Of a stretch of 58,525 nt of DNA, positions 33,293 through 41,907 are shown in pieces. This stretch comes from Deinococcus sedimenti (lineage in GTDB: Bacteria > Deinococcota > Deinococci > Deinococcales > Deinococcaceae), in contig NZ_BMQN01000015.1 of NCBI RefSeq assembly GCF_014648135.1, forward strand, positions 1 through 58,525, read 5' to 3'. The notes below the pieces were generated by a model. That model had not been told where the DNA came from. It saw nothing but the letters and a program-made list of their open reading frames with translations, and ran no database searches. The position numbers were made by a program, and so were the translations under genes. How positions within the stretch are numbered: position 1 is the first letter of the stretch; each line of letters begins with the position of its first letter.

Positions 33293-33825
33293 TCGGCGGT
33301 CCGCGCCGTGCGCCGGGCCAGCTGCCGCCGGAGTTCAGCGAGGCGCCGGAACTGGTCCTGCCCGGAGCGCAGCCGCTCCAAGGTGGACGACACGCGTCCG
33401 GTCGCGGCCCGGTAGAGGTACGAGGACTCGGTCCGCTGGATCTGCAGCCACTCCGTCCATTCCGGCGTGGGCTGGATGATCTCGTCCTGAAGCGTGCGCC
33501 GCCGTCCGGGCTGCCCGTCCACCAGCAGCCGGACCGTGAAGGGAGCGCCCTCCAGCGGCACGCTGCGGATGACGCCCCGGCGGACCCCGTCTTCAAAGTT
33601 TTCGACGACGAGCGACCGTTCATCCACCGGCATCTCGCGCAACAGGTCGCTCAGCAGCACGTAGTCGGTTTCGGGCGCGGTCTCCTCCTGCGCGGTCACG
33701 GCCGCGTCGCCGTCAGCAGGCGGCGTGTCGTCCTCCTGCGGGTGTGGTGGCTGGAGGCCGAGGTCGCTCTCCTCGAGCGATTGGATCAGGTCGGAGAACA
33801 GGCCGTCGGTGTCTTTTTCAGTCAT
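33289..33825 (-). CDS. Small acidic partner protein of the TnpB-like operon
   Basis: 178 residues from ATG 33825, with GGAGGTT just upstream. The acidic N-terminus (LFSDLIQSLEESDLGLQPP, a Pro/Glu/Asp-rich linker to about 60) is followed by a folded part (YVLLSDLLREMPVDERSLV, GVIRSVPLEGAPFTVRLLVDG, EIIQPTPEWTEWLQIQRTESSYLY) and a basic helical tail (RLAELRRQLARRTARTAE). It could be an adaptor between nuclease and DNA or RNA. No family recognised. Its ribosome site is overlapped by an inverted repeat. Confidence 0.7.
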   Translation of the reverse strand: MTEKDTDGLFSDLIQSLEESDLGLQPPHPQEDDTPPADGDAAVTAQEETAPETDYVLLSDLLREMPVDERSLVVENFEDGVRRGVIRSVPLEGAPFTVRLLVDGQPGRRRTLQDEIIQPTPEWTEWLQIQRTESSYLYRAATGRVSSTLERLRSGQDQFRRLAELRRQLARRTARTAE

Positions 33826-33832
33826 AGAACCT

Positions 33833-33861
33833 CCGAAACACCATTGTTGCCCGCGTTTCGG
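33833..33861 (-). promoter_or_regulatory. Inverted repeat overlapping the ribosome site of the 33825 gene
   Basis: CCGAAAC (33833-33839) and GTTTCGG (33855-33861) are perfect 7-base arms with a 15-base loop. The arm nearest the gene overlaps the minus-strand GGAGG. In the message this hairpin could hide the ribosome site; as DNA it could be an operator. It lies in the 146 bases between the TnpB-like gene and its partner, where TnpB-family guide RNAs are often encoded. Confidence 0.4.
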
Positions 33862-33971
33862 TAAATCCATTTTTCTGACGGCGCTCTGCTTCTCCTGACC
33901 CGTGAAGCCGGTCTGCCTGGGATCGTCTGTGCGAACGACGGGTCGTCTGCCGCCGCTGCATCCCGCGGGGC

Positions 33972-35081
33972 TCAGTCGGTGAACGTGCGCTGTCCCTTGT
34001 ACTGAATGAGGTGGGCGAGGGCCAGGTCGCGGATGTTGCTGGCGGCATTCTCGTCGGCGTCGAGGACGACCTCGGCCGCACCGTGGGTCACCCGCAGCTG
34101 GCCCTGGTCGCGGACGCCGCCGAGGTACGTGCGGTTGCACAGCCGGCTGGTCAGGTGGGGGGTGACGCTCTGGCCCGTCAGGCCGTGTTGCCGCAGGCGC
34201 TGCGGCAGCCAGACGGCCAGGAAGTCACGCAGGCCCAACGCGCGGAAGCGCCGCTTGACCGGCTCGTCCATGTCCTTGTACGTGAGTTTCTCGTAGCCGA
34301 CCACTGTCGCGGCCGCCAGGACGACGTCCATGAACTGGGCGAGTTCGCCGCGCGCTGCGGCGTGCTGCACGACCACGCTCATCAGCCGCGCTTTCGACCA
34401 GAGGTCGGGCCGCCGGGCCAGCGGTTCGGAGAGGGCGGCCGCGTCGGTCCGGATCTCGGTGATGCCGCCCGCTTTGTGAATCAGGCCGCTTTTGTAGGCG
34501 GCCACGGCCAGGGTGCGCAGGCCCAGATCGATGCCGGCGGCGCTGCGGTTGATGCGCAGCCGGGGCGGCTGGGCCGGGACGTCAAAGCGCAGGCACAGGA
34601 ACCAGCCGGCCTGCCCGTGAATCAGGCGGGTGCCGTCCGGGAGCCACGTGGCGGGGCGCGCAGGGGGGTGCGGCAGCAGCGCCGGGGTGCTGTCCGAGCG
34701 GGCCTCGCGCAGCAGGGCGCTGGCCAGGGCGCGCTGCCAGTCGCGCTGCTCGGCGAGGTCCATGGCGTGCGTCAGGGGCGCGATCAGGCCGCCGACGTCG
34801 TACTGGCGGAAGCCGGGTGAGCCGAGCAGGAGGCCGGCGTACTCCTCGGGCGGCAGGGTGTACACGGACGCGGCGAGGATGCCGGGGCCGAGCTGAAATT
34901 CGAGGTCGCTCAGGGCGGCCACCGTGCCGCGGTCCAGCAGGGTGGGGGCCGGGCGGTAGACGGTGCCGGACAGGCCCTGGACGGTTTCGCCGGGGCACGG
35001 GCAGAGGTGGCGGTCGGCGATCAGGCCGGCCAGGGTGGGTGTGGCTTCGTGCAGGACGCGGACGTTGTAGGTGGTCAGCAT
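33972..35081 (-). CDS. TnpB-like RuvC nuclease, diverged, without transposon context
   Basis: 369 residues from ATG 35081. The C-terminal half carries the RuvC triad of the TnpB/Cas12 lineage: Asp in AAGIDLGLRTLAVAAYKSG (RuvC-I), Glu in TVVGYEKLTYKDMDEPV (RuvC-II) and Asp in VVLDADENAASNIRDLAL (RuvC-III; TnpB usually DRDxNAAxNI). The target-nucleating zinc finger before RuvC-III is reduced: only TSRLC keeps one of four Cys. The N-terminal 170 residues (YNVRVLHEATPTLAGLIADRH and onward) are not the usual TnpB opening. No tnpA or element ends are nearby. It heads a three-gene operon divergent from the TerY-P operon, so a domesticated role in defence or RNA-guided control is likely. Confidence 0.82.
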   Translation of the reverse strand: MLTTYNVRVLHEATPTLAGLIADRHLCPCPGETVQGLSGTVYRPAPTLLDRGTVAALSDLEFQLGPGILAASVYTLPPEEYAGLLLGSPGFRQYDVGGLIAPLTHAMDLAEQRDWQRALASALLREARSDSTPALLPHPPARPATWLPDGTRLIHGQAGWFLCLRFDVPAQPPRLRINRSAAGIDLGLRTLAVAAYKSGLIHKAGGITEIRTDAAALSEPLARRPDLWSKARLMSVVVQHAAARGELAQFMDVVLAAATVVGYEKLTYKDMDEPVKRRFRALGLRDFLAVWLPQRLRQHGLTGQSVTPHLTSRLCNRTYLGGVRDQGQLRVTHGAAEVVLDADENAASNIRDLALAHLIQYKGQRTFTD

Positions 35082-35339
35082 GTGAAGGGAACCTCGGTGA
35101 GAGAACGGGCCGTGAAGAACCGGCGCGGTTCACTCACCCGGCGGACGACGGGTGAAAGGGGTTGAATGCCGGTACGGGCCTGGCCGCGCTTGCTGAAGAC
35201 AGGGGGGTGGGCCGCCGGGGAGAGCGGGTGTGGCGCGTGGGCGTGACGTTCAGGCGCCGCCGCTGAGCACAGAGATCCCCCGTCAGGGGCAGCGGATGTG
35301 CGTCCTCGTCCGATGTTGGCTTGTTTTATCTTGAATGAA
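35082..35339. promoter_or_regulatory. Divergent control region between the TnpB-like and TerY-P operons
   Basis: 258 bases with no gene. On the plus strand a locally AT-rich stretch holds TATCTT (35327-35332), 7 bases before ATG 35340, the same leaderless spacing as at parA and the XamI gene. On the minus strand AAGGGAACC lies just before the TnpB-like ATG. The middle is GC-rich with short G-runs (CAGGGGGGTGGGC near 35200). Shared regulation of both operons from here is inferred. Confidence 0.5.
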
Positions 35340-35801
35340 ATGGCGAAGTGGTCGGGTAAAGTTTTTTTTCCCACGATGGGACAGGCCAGCCGCGCCATGG
35401 CGTACGGCCGGTCGCCCGTCCTGCCGTTCGAAGTGTGGAAGCCGAAACCGGAGCGGCAGCGGGTACCCGCAGCCAAGGTCCGTCTGGACGGCGTGCTGGT
35501 CATGCTCGAGTACGGGCTGCGTGTGATGTCCGACGCGCGGCTGAGCAGCCTGGGTGGCGTGCTGCGGGACGAGCTGCGCCGGAACGGCGCGCGGTGGATC
35601 CCGCAGGACGTGAAGCGGGTGCAGCGCGGCGCCGAGCAGATCGAGCTGGAGCGCCGCCGCCGGGAGGCAGCCCTCAACGACGCCGCCGCCCTAAAGCGGT
35701 GGGGGCACACGTCCGCGGCAGGCGCGGAGTGGACCCAGGCGGACGCCGATCGGCTGCGCGCGGAGTGGGAGAACGTGGTCAGCGACGAGGACGAGTCGTG
35801 A
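35340..35801 (+). CDS. First gene of the TerY-P operon, small charged protein
   Basis: 153 residues from ATG 35340 (leaderless -10 box TATCTT seven bases upstream); GTG 35298 and ATG 35376 are alternatives. MGQASRAMAYGRSPVLPFEVW and AKVRLDGVLVMLEYGLRVMSD suggest a small folded part. A long charged helix follows (VQRGAEQIELERRRREAALND) and an acidic end (WENVVSDEDES). No known family. Its stop overlaps the VWA gene start (GTGA). Position suggests a substrate or adaptor of the kinase/phosphatase pair. Confidence 0.7.
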   Translation: MAKWSGKVFFPTMGQASRAMAYGRSPVLPFEVWKPKPERQRVPAAKVRLDGVLVMLEYGLRVMSDARLSSLGGVLRDELRRNGARWIPQDVKRVQRGAEQIELERRRREAALNDAAALKRWGHTSAAGAEWTQADADRLRAEWENVVSDEDES

Positions 35802-36478
35802 GCCGCGGCAGACTGACGTTGAAGGACATCACGGTGGCGGCGCCGCGGCCACTCCCGGTCCTTCTGCTGCTCGACGTCAGCGGCTCGATGGCGGAAGACG
35901 GCAAGCTGGCGGCCCTGAACACGGCCGTGCGCGACATGCTGCACGCGTTCGCGCAGGAGCAGGCGGGTGGGGCGGAAATTCACGTCGCGGTGCTGGCCTT
36001 CAGTGGGCGCGAGGCGCGCGTGCACGTGCCCCTGAAGCCGGCCCGAGACGTCCGCTTCGAAGCGCTGGAGGCCAAAGGGCATACGCCGCTGGGCTCGGCG
36101 CTGGCCTTGACCACCCGCATTCTGGACAACCGTGACCTGGTGCCCGGCCGGGCCTACCGGCCCACGGTCGTCCTGGTGTCCGACGGCGTGCCGACCGATG
36201 AGTGGGAAGCGCCACTCGCGGCGCTGCTGGCGTCGCCCCGGGCGTCGAAGGCCGTCCGGCTGGCCCTGGCGGTCGGGGAGGACGCCGATCTGGAGGTGCT
36301 GACGCACTTTGCCGGGGCGGACCACGTGCGGCGGGCGGCCGAGGCGCGGCAGCTGCGGCGGTTTTTCAGGTTCGTGACGATGAGCGTGACCGCCCGGTCC
36401 CGTTCGGCGACGCCCGATCAGGTGGTGACCTTACCTGACCTGGGCGCCGATGACGGGTTCGATGACCTTGACCTCTGA
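35798..36478 (+). CDS. TerY-like von Willebrand A domain protein
   Basis: 226 residues from GTG 35798 overlapping the previous stop. One VWA domain: LPVLLLLDVSGSMAEDGKLAALN carries the MIDAS DxSxS, the Thr is in EAKGHTPLGSALAL and the Asp in TVVLVSDGVPTDEW, so the metal site looks complete. The C-terminal acidic tail (DLGADDGFDDLDL) matches acidic tails on two other proteins of the operon (SDEDES and EFDDLEL). TerY-type VWA proteins act with a PP2C phosphatase and a kinase (TerY-P triad); both follow here. Confidence 0.9.
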   Translation: MSRGRLTLKDITVAAPRPLPVLLLLDVSGSMAEDGKLAALNTAVRDMLHAFAQEQAGGAEIHVAVLAFSGREARVHVPLKPARDVRFEALEAKGHTPLGSALALTTRILDNRDLVPGRAYRPTVVLVSDGVPTDEWEAPLAALLASPRASKAVRLALAVGEDADLEVLTHFAGADHVRRAAEARQLRRFFRFVTMSVTARSRSATPDQVVTLPDLGADDGFDDLDL

Positions 36479-37229
36479 GCGCCGAACGCCGCCAGCGGGA
36501 GAACGGGCGTTCGGCGCGTCGGTCGCCGGGCCAGCGCACGTCGCGGCGAACCTCGCCAATCAAGACGCCTGGACCTACGCGCGCTGGGTGGTTGGTCCCG
36601 GCACCGTGCACTGCGCGGTCGTCTGCGACGGACTCGGGTCCCGCCCGCATGCCCGGGAAGGCGCGCGGGCCGGCGTGCGCGCCGCGAAGCGGGCCGCGCG
36701 GCAGTGGAGCCGCGCGCCAGGCGCCCCGGTCGGTCTGCTCGTGCGGCTCCTGGAGGTGCTCTGGCGGCTGGAAGTCGCGCCGCTGCCCGCCGACGACTGC
36801 GCGACCACCTGCCTGCTGGCCCTGGCCCTGCCGGACGGCTTAGAGTGGCGCCTGGTGCTCCTGGCGCTCGGGGACGGCCTGGCGGTGGTGGACGGCCCAG
36901 AGGGGCTGTGGACGGTGGGCGGCCGCCCGGCGGAACACTTCAGTAACACCACGGTGGGGCTCGGCACGCCCCACCACATGAATGACTGGCAGGTGCAGGA
37001 CCTGAAGGCGTCCGGGCAAGTCCGCGTGCTGCTGCTGTCAGACGGGATTGCCGACGATGTGCCGGAACACCATGTCCCGGACCTCCTGACGTGGCTGGCC
37101 GGGCTGGAGGACCGTCCGGCCGCCGCCCGGGGGCAGGCCCTGCGCCGGGCGCTTCGGCAGTGGCCGGTGCCTGGACACAGCGACGACAAGACCGTGGTGT
37201 ACCTGCGGATAGGGGGCATTGAGGCGTGA
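36450..37229 (+). CDS. PP2C-family Ser/Thr protein phosphatase
   Basis: 259 residues from ATG 36450 (an ATG at 36462 is also possible), overlapping the VWA gene by 29 bases. PP2C motifs in order: ANLANQDAWTY, VHCAVVCDGLGSRPHAREGA (metal-binding Asp in CDG), DDCATTCLLALALP, LALGDGLAVVDG, RVLLLSDGIADDVPE (metal Asp) and HSDDKTVVYLRI (closing Asp pair). It presumably reverses phosphorylation by the downstream kinase. Its stop overlaps the kinase GTG (GTGA). Cytoplasmic. Confidence 0.92.
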   Translation: MTGSMTLTSERRTPPAGERAFGASVAGPAHVAANLANQDAWTYARWVVGPGTVHCAVVCDGLGSRPHAREGARAGVRAAKRAARQWSRAPGAPVGLLVRLLEVLWRLEVAPLPADDCATTCLLALALPDGLEWRLVLLALGDGLAVVDGPEGLWTVGGRPAEHFSNTTVGLGTPHHMNDWQVQDLKASGQVRVLLLSDGIADDVPEHHVPDLLTWLAGLEDRPAAARGQALRRALRQWPVPGHSDDKTVVYLRIGGIEA

Positions 37230-38590
37230 ACGTGAAAGACGACGGGGGACGAACCCATGAGCTCGTCCGTGAACTGGGGACCGGCGGGCAGGGCAGCGTG
37301 TACGCCACGCAGGACGAACGGTACGTGGTGAAGGTGCTTCGGCTGCCGGACGAGGCCGCCCGCGAACACTGGCTGCGGCGCCTGAGTGCCGTTCGGACGC
37401 TGCCGCTCGAGGACCTGCGGATCGCCCGGCCCATCCGGCTGCTGCAACGCCCACACGTCGGCTACGTGATGGAGCGGGTGCCAGGCGCGCAGCCCCTCGC
37501 GTCCCTCTGTCAGGTGCCGCACGTGGAGGCCGCGCCCGGCGAGTGGTACGTCAGGACCGGTGGGCTGCGCCGGCGCTTGGCGGTGCTGGCCAGGACGGCG
37601 CGCCTGCTCGGGCACCTGCACAGCCGCGGGCTGGTGTACGGGGACCCTTCGCCGGCCAACGTGCTGTTCAGCGGCGACGACACCGTGTCCCTGATCGACG
37701 CCGACAACCTGCGGTACGCGTCCAGGCCGCTCAGCGAGCGGGTGCTGACACCGTGGTTCGCCGCGCCGGAGGTGTACGCCGGACGCAGTGGCGTCAGCAG
37801 CCTGACCGACGCCTTCGCGTTCGCGGCCATGGCGTTTCAGACCCTGACGCTCGTGCACCCGCTGCTGGGCGATCAGGTGTCGCAGGATGACGCCGAGGCG
37901 GAAGAAGCCGCGCTCAGGGGCGAGTGGCCGTGGATCGACCACCCGCACGACGACCGCAACCGCAGTTCAGCAGGTCTGCCCCGGGCCCTGGTCCTCACGC
38001 CGGCCCTGATGGCTCTGGCGGAGCAGACCTTCGGCGAGGGTCTGCGCGACCCGCTGGCCCGCCCAGGGCTCAGTGCGTGGGAAGAGGCGCTCTGGGCGGC
38101 CGCGGACCGCCTGCTGGCCTGCCCGTCGTGCGGCGCCGAAGCCGACCACGCCCTCCCGGAGTGCCCCTGGTGCGGCGCCGGGCGAGGGCCGTACGTGCTG
38201 GCCGAGGTTCAGGTGACGGACCAGGAGGTGAGTGACCTCGCGGCCGTCCAGGGCGTGCCGGCGCCGACCATGGCGCTGGCCGTCGTCGTCGTCGGTTCGG
38301 ACGGCGCGCGGCACATCCAGCCGCGTCACTTCACGGGCGAAGCGCAGGGCGCCAGTCACGTCGAACTGACCTTCACAGGCGGCCGGTTGTCGGTGCGGTC
38401 CCTGGACGAGGCGACGTACACCCTGCGCCGCGAGCAGCGCGACAAGGACGACGTGCCGGTCGAGCAGCAGGGCAAACCCAAGCGGTTTCCGCTGGCGCCA
38501 GGCCGCAGCGCGTGGCAGCTGCACCTCGGGGCGCTGGCTGGCCAGCACCGCCTCGTCACCTTCGACCTCGTCGGGGAAGCCGCGCCGTGA
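37226..38590 (+). CDS. Ser/Thr-type protein kinase with C-terminal zinc ribbon
   Basis: 454 residues from GTG 37226. Kinase lobe: glycine loop ELGTGGQGSVYATQ, Lys in RYVVKVLRLP, catalytic loop GLVYGDPSPANVLFSG (YGD in place of HRD; the Asp and Asn are kept), metal-binding Asp in VSLIDADNLRYA (DAD for DFG) and WFAAPEVYAGR (APE). The HRD and DFG changes are typical of TerY-P kinases in my recollection. At about 295-315 a CPSCG...CPWCG zinc ribbon separates the kinase from a beta-rich C-terminal domain of unknown role. It is coupled to the helicase gene by GTGA. Confidence 0.9.
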   Translation: MNVKDDGGRTHELVRELGTGGQGSVYATQDERYVVKVLRLPDEAAREHWLRRLSAVRTLPLEDLRIARPIRLLQRPHVGYVMERVPGAQPLASLCQVPHVEAAPGEWYVRTGGLRRRLAVLARTARLLGHLHSRGLVYGDPSPANVLFSGDDTVSLIDADNLRYASRPLSERVLTPWFAAPEVYAGRSGVSSLTDAFAFAAMAFQTLTLVHPLLGDQVSQDDAEAEEAALRGEWPWIDHPHDDRNRSSAGLPRALVLTPALMALAEQTFGEGLRDPLARPGLSAWEEALWAAADRLLACPSCGAEADHALPECPWCGAGRGPYVLAEVQVTDQEVSDLAAVQGVPAPTMALAVVVVGSDGARHIQPRHFTGEAQGASHVELTFTGGRLSVRSLDEATYTLRREQRDKDDVPVEQQGKPKRFPLAPGRSAWQLHLGALAGQHRLVTFDLVGEAAP

Positions 38591-41500
38591 GGGTCTCCGA
38601 TCTGCCGCTCGCCTTCGAGCACACCTGGACCTTCTCCCAGGACGACTCGCCGCCCGCGCCCGGCCAGGCCGCTCCTCAGGTCGACGTCCGTAGCGAAGTG
38701 CGCTTTCACTACTCCGAGCTGCTCGAGGAACTGCGGGTCACCGCGGGTGACCTGAGCTGGCCCGTGAAGGCCGCTGCGAAGGACGACGCGAATGTCAAGC
38801 TGCTGCTGGGGCGCGGCCTGCCGTACGTCGCCTGGGTCACCAGCCGGCAGGGGCCGTCCTTCACGGTGCAGGTGCACGCTTTTCCCGTGAGTTACCGCCT
38901 GCCCGAGCCCCACGCGCTCGGCGTGGACGACGCGGTGGTGGACCGCATGCGCGCGCTCACCGGCGCGAAAATCACCGCCGAGCGGGCCGTGGAGCTGCTC
39001 GCGGACGACCTCGCCATACCGGCCCTGCCGGGCGGCCTGCCCCGCTTCCTGTACGTCGGGTCGCCCAACCGGCACCCGGACAGCGAGTCGTACCTGCGCC
39101 TGCTGGGCCGGCGCTACAACGCCGACGTGGCCTTCCAGGACGGGCAGTGGCTGGTCGTGTTCGTCACCATGATCAAACACAGGCGGGTCACCAACCGGCC
39201 CGTGACGCTCCTGGAGGCCGCCTGGACGTTCCAAAACGTCACGCTGGCCGCCAAGGACCGGGAGCGGCTGCTGGCCCTGACGTCCGAGGTCATGCAGGAT
39301 CAGCGCAGCTACCTCAAACTCTGGGAGCAGTACCAGGCGGTGGAGCGCCGCCGGGGTGAACAGCTGGCCCGGACGCTGGGCGCGATGCCCTACACCGAAC
39401 GCCCGGAGTACCGCGCGGGCTTCTGGACGTTCCGGGCATCCGCCACGCCCGAGCAGCTGGCGACCTTGCGGCAGCATCCGGGCCTGACCCTGCGCGCCAC
39501 CGAGGTGCGCCCCGCCGATCTGGGCACGGACGTGCCGCCGGCCGCGGGACGCCGGCCGCCGCAGGAGTTCATCGGGGAGTACGCTGGGGAGCCTCACGGC
39601 GCGCTCCGGGTCCTTCCGCTCAACGGCGATGAGAGCCTGCCGCCCCCGTCAGGCTGGCTGTCCCTGAGCCTCGCAGGAGACCAGGCGCAGTTCGGACGCC
39701 GGGACCGGGCGCGCCTCGCGATCGAGCAGGCGAAAACGGCCATGCCGCAGCTCGCCCTGCTGCTCGAAGGGCAGGAGGTGCCCCAGCGCCGCCTGCACCG
39801 GGAACCGGCCCTGCCGCCGCGCAGTCAGGCGGCCGCCGCGTTCCGCGGCACGCCGACCGCCCGCCAGGTCGAGGCGCTGGACGTGGCGCTCAACACGCCG
39901 GACATCGCCCTGATCCAGGGCCCGCCCGGGACCGGCAAGACCCGCGTCATCGCGGCCCTTCAGCAGCGCCTGGCCGATATCGCCCAGGACCGCGCGCACC
40001 TGCCGGGCCACACGCTCCTCACCAGCGCGCAGCACGCCGCGGTCGAGAACGCGGCGGCCGCCACGCAGGTTTTTGGGCTGCCCGCCGTGAAACTGGGGAG
40101 GAGCCGCCGGTTCGCGGAGGACTTCTCTGATGGCGTCGACCACTGGCGCCGGAACATGATCGGTGGGCTGCAGGCGCGGCTGTCCGACACGGCGGACCAA
40201 CCGCTGGAAGTGACGTTCGTCCGGCTGCGTGACGAGGTGCTGCGGGTCACGACCGCGCCCAGCCCACGGGACGACCTTCAGCAGGTGATCCGGCTGGTCC
40301 TGGAGGCGGGCGGGCCCCACCTCCAGGCCAGCACGCGGGATCAGCTGCAGGAGTGGCTCGATGAGTTCGGTCCGGCCGAGGTCGACCAGGCGGACCGCGA
40401 GTACGTGCTCACGGCCGTGCGGGCCCTGCGCACCACACCGGAGGCCTTCGCGGACGACGGCCCGCGCATGGCCCGGCGCTGCCTGCGCCGTCTGGACGAC
40501 ACCCCACTGCCAATGCCACTGACCGCCGCAGACCGAGCGGTCCTGACCGCCAGCGCCGGGTGGACGTCCGACGCGGCGCCACCCTTCCTGCCCGGCGTGG
40601 CCGAGGTCAAAGCGCGCCTGGTGACCGCCCTGCAACCGCAGCTGGCGTCTCCCCGTCTCCAGCGGGCGGACCGGAGCACGGTGGAACGGCTGAACGCCGC
40701 GCTGGAGGAACTCCGCCAGGCGGCCCGCAAGGAGAAGGGGGGACTTCAGACCGTGCTGCACGACATGCTGGCCACCCTGGAGAACGATCCTGACGGCACG
40801 CGGGAAGCCGTCAAGAACTACACGGCCGTGCTGGCCGCCACCTGCCAGCAGTCCGACTCGTACACGGTGCGGCAGATCCGCACGGCGCTGGGCAATCAGA
40901 CGCGGGTGTTCGAGAACGTGGTGATCGACGAGGCGGCGCGCGTGCATCCGCTCGACCTGCTGATCCCGATGGCCCAGGCGGAACGCCGCATCATCCTGGT
41001 GGGCGACCACCGGCAGCTGCCGCACCTGCTGGAACCGGACGTCGAGCGGGAACTGCAGGCCGGCTGGCAGGACCAGAGCGTGCGGGACGCCAACGCGGAG
41101 GCGCTGCACCAGAGTCTGTTCGAGCGGCTGTTCACGATTCTGCAGGAACACGAGAAACGCGACGGCATCCGCCGGGTCGTCACGCTCGACCAGCAGTACC
41201 GCATGCACCCGGTGCTGGGTCAGTTCGTCAGCGACACGTTCTACGCCGCCCACAACCCCAGCGAAGCGTTCAGCAGTGGCCGCCCCGCCGAGGACTTCAG
41301 CCACGACCTGAGCCCGTACGAGGGAGCGGTCGCGGCCTGGCTGGACGTCCCGCACGACCGGGGCGGCGAACGCGGCCGGCAGAGCAAGTCCAGGCCGGTC
41401 GAGGCGCAGGTCGTCGCGAAGGAAGCGGCGCGGCTGCTTCAGGCCCGCCCGGACCTGTCCATCGGGGTCATCTCGTTCTACGCCGATCAGGTCCGGGAGA

Positions 41501-41907
41501 TCCGCCGGGCGATGGAGCCGCTGGGGCTGACCGAACGGGGAGAGGACGGCGAGTACCGCATCCACCCGAACGTTCAGGAAACCTACGACCTGCAGGGCCG
41601 CTCGCGGGAGCGGCTGCGGGTCGGGACCGTCGACGCGTTCCAGGGCATGGAGTTCGACGTGGTGCTGCTGTCGTTGACCCGCAGCAACACCCTGCCCGGC
41701 CAAACGCCGGAGCAGCAGCGCCGCCGGTACGGGCACCTGACGCTGGACAACCGCCTGTGCGTGGCCATGAGCCGCCAGCAGCGCCTGCTCCTCCTGGTGG
41801 GCGACACCGGCATGCTCCCGCCGGACGACGCACACAGCGCCGTGCCGGCCCTCGACCGCTTCTACCAGCTGTGCAAGGGGGCATATGGCCGCATCGTTTC
41901 CGCGTGA
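38587..41907 (+). CDS. UPF1-like superfamily 1 helicase
   Basis: 1106 residues from GTG 38587 overlapping the kinase stop. The first about 430 residues are a family-specific N-terminal region. The helicase core follows: QVEALDVALNTPDIALIQGPPGTGKTRV in pieces (Q motif and Walker A), LLTSAQHAAVENAA (Ia), VFENVVIDEAARVHPLDLLIP (DEAA, motif II), ILVGDHRQLPH (III), VTLDQQYRMHPVL (IV), RVGTVDAFQGMEFDVVLLSLTRSN (V) and LCVAMSRQQRLLLLVGD (VI). This is the UPF1/DNA2-like class acting on RNA or DNA 5'-3'. The next gene overlaps by 23 bases. It is probably the motor of the system. Confidence 0.92.
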   Translation: MRVSDLPLAFEHTWTFSQDDSPPAPGQAAPQVDVRSEVRFHYSELLEELRVTAGDLSWPVKAAAKDDANVKLLLGRGLPYVAWVTSRQGPSFTVQVHAFPVSYRLPEPHALGVDDAVVDRMRALTGAKITAERAVELLADDLAIPALPGGLPRFLYVGSPNRHPDSESYLRLLGRRYNADVAFQDGQWLVVFVTMIKHRRVTNRPVTLLEAAWTFQNVTLAAKDRERLLALTSEVMQDQRSYLKLWEQYQAVERRRGEQLARTLGAMPYTERPEYRAGFWTFRASATPEQLATLRQHPGLTLRATEVRPADLGTDVPPAAGRRPPQEFIGEYAGEPHGALRVLPLNGDESLPPPSGWLSLSLAGDQAQFGRRDRARLAIEQAKTAMPQLALLLEGQEVPQRRLHREPALPPRSQAAAAFRGTPTARQVEALDVALNTPDIALIQGPPGTGKTRVIAALQQRLADIAQDRAHLPGHTLLTSAQHAAVENAAAATQVFGLPAVKLGRSRRFAEDFSDGVDHWRRNMIGGLQARLSDTADQPLEVTFVRLRDEVLRVTTAPSPRDDLQQVIRLVLEAGGPHLQASTRDQLQEWLDEFGPAEVDQADREYVLTAVRALRTTPEAFADDGPRMARRCLRRLDDTPLPMPLTAADRAVLTASAGWTSDAAPPFLPGVAEVKARLVTALQPQLASPRLQRADRSTVERLNAALEELRQAARKEKGGLQTVLHDMLATLENDPDGTREAVKNYTAVLAATCQQSDSYTVRQIRTALGNQTRVFENVVIDEAARVHPLDLLIPMAQAERRIILVGDHRQLPHLLEPDVERELQAGWQDQSVRDANAEALHQSLFERLFTILQEHEKRDGIRRVVTLDQQYRMHPVLGQFVSDTFYAAHNPSEAFSSGRPAEDFSHDLSPYEGAVAAWLDVPHDRGGERGRQSKSRPVEAQVVAKEAARLLQARPDLSIGVISFYADQVREIRRAMEPLGLTERGEDGEYRIHPNVQETYDLQGRSRERLRVGTVDAFQGMEFDVVLLSLTRSNTLPGQTPEQQRRRYGHLTLDNRLCVAMSRQQRLLLLVGDTGMLPPDDAHSAVPALDRFYQLCKGAYGRIVSA

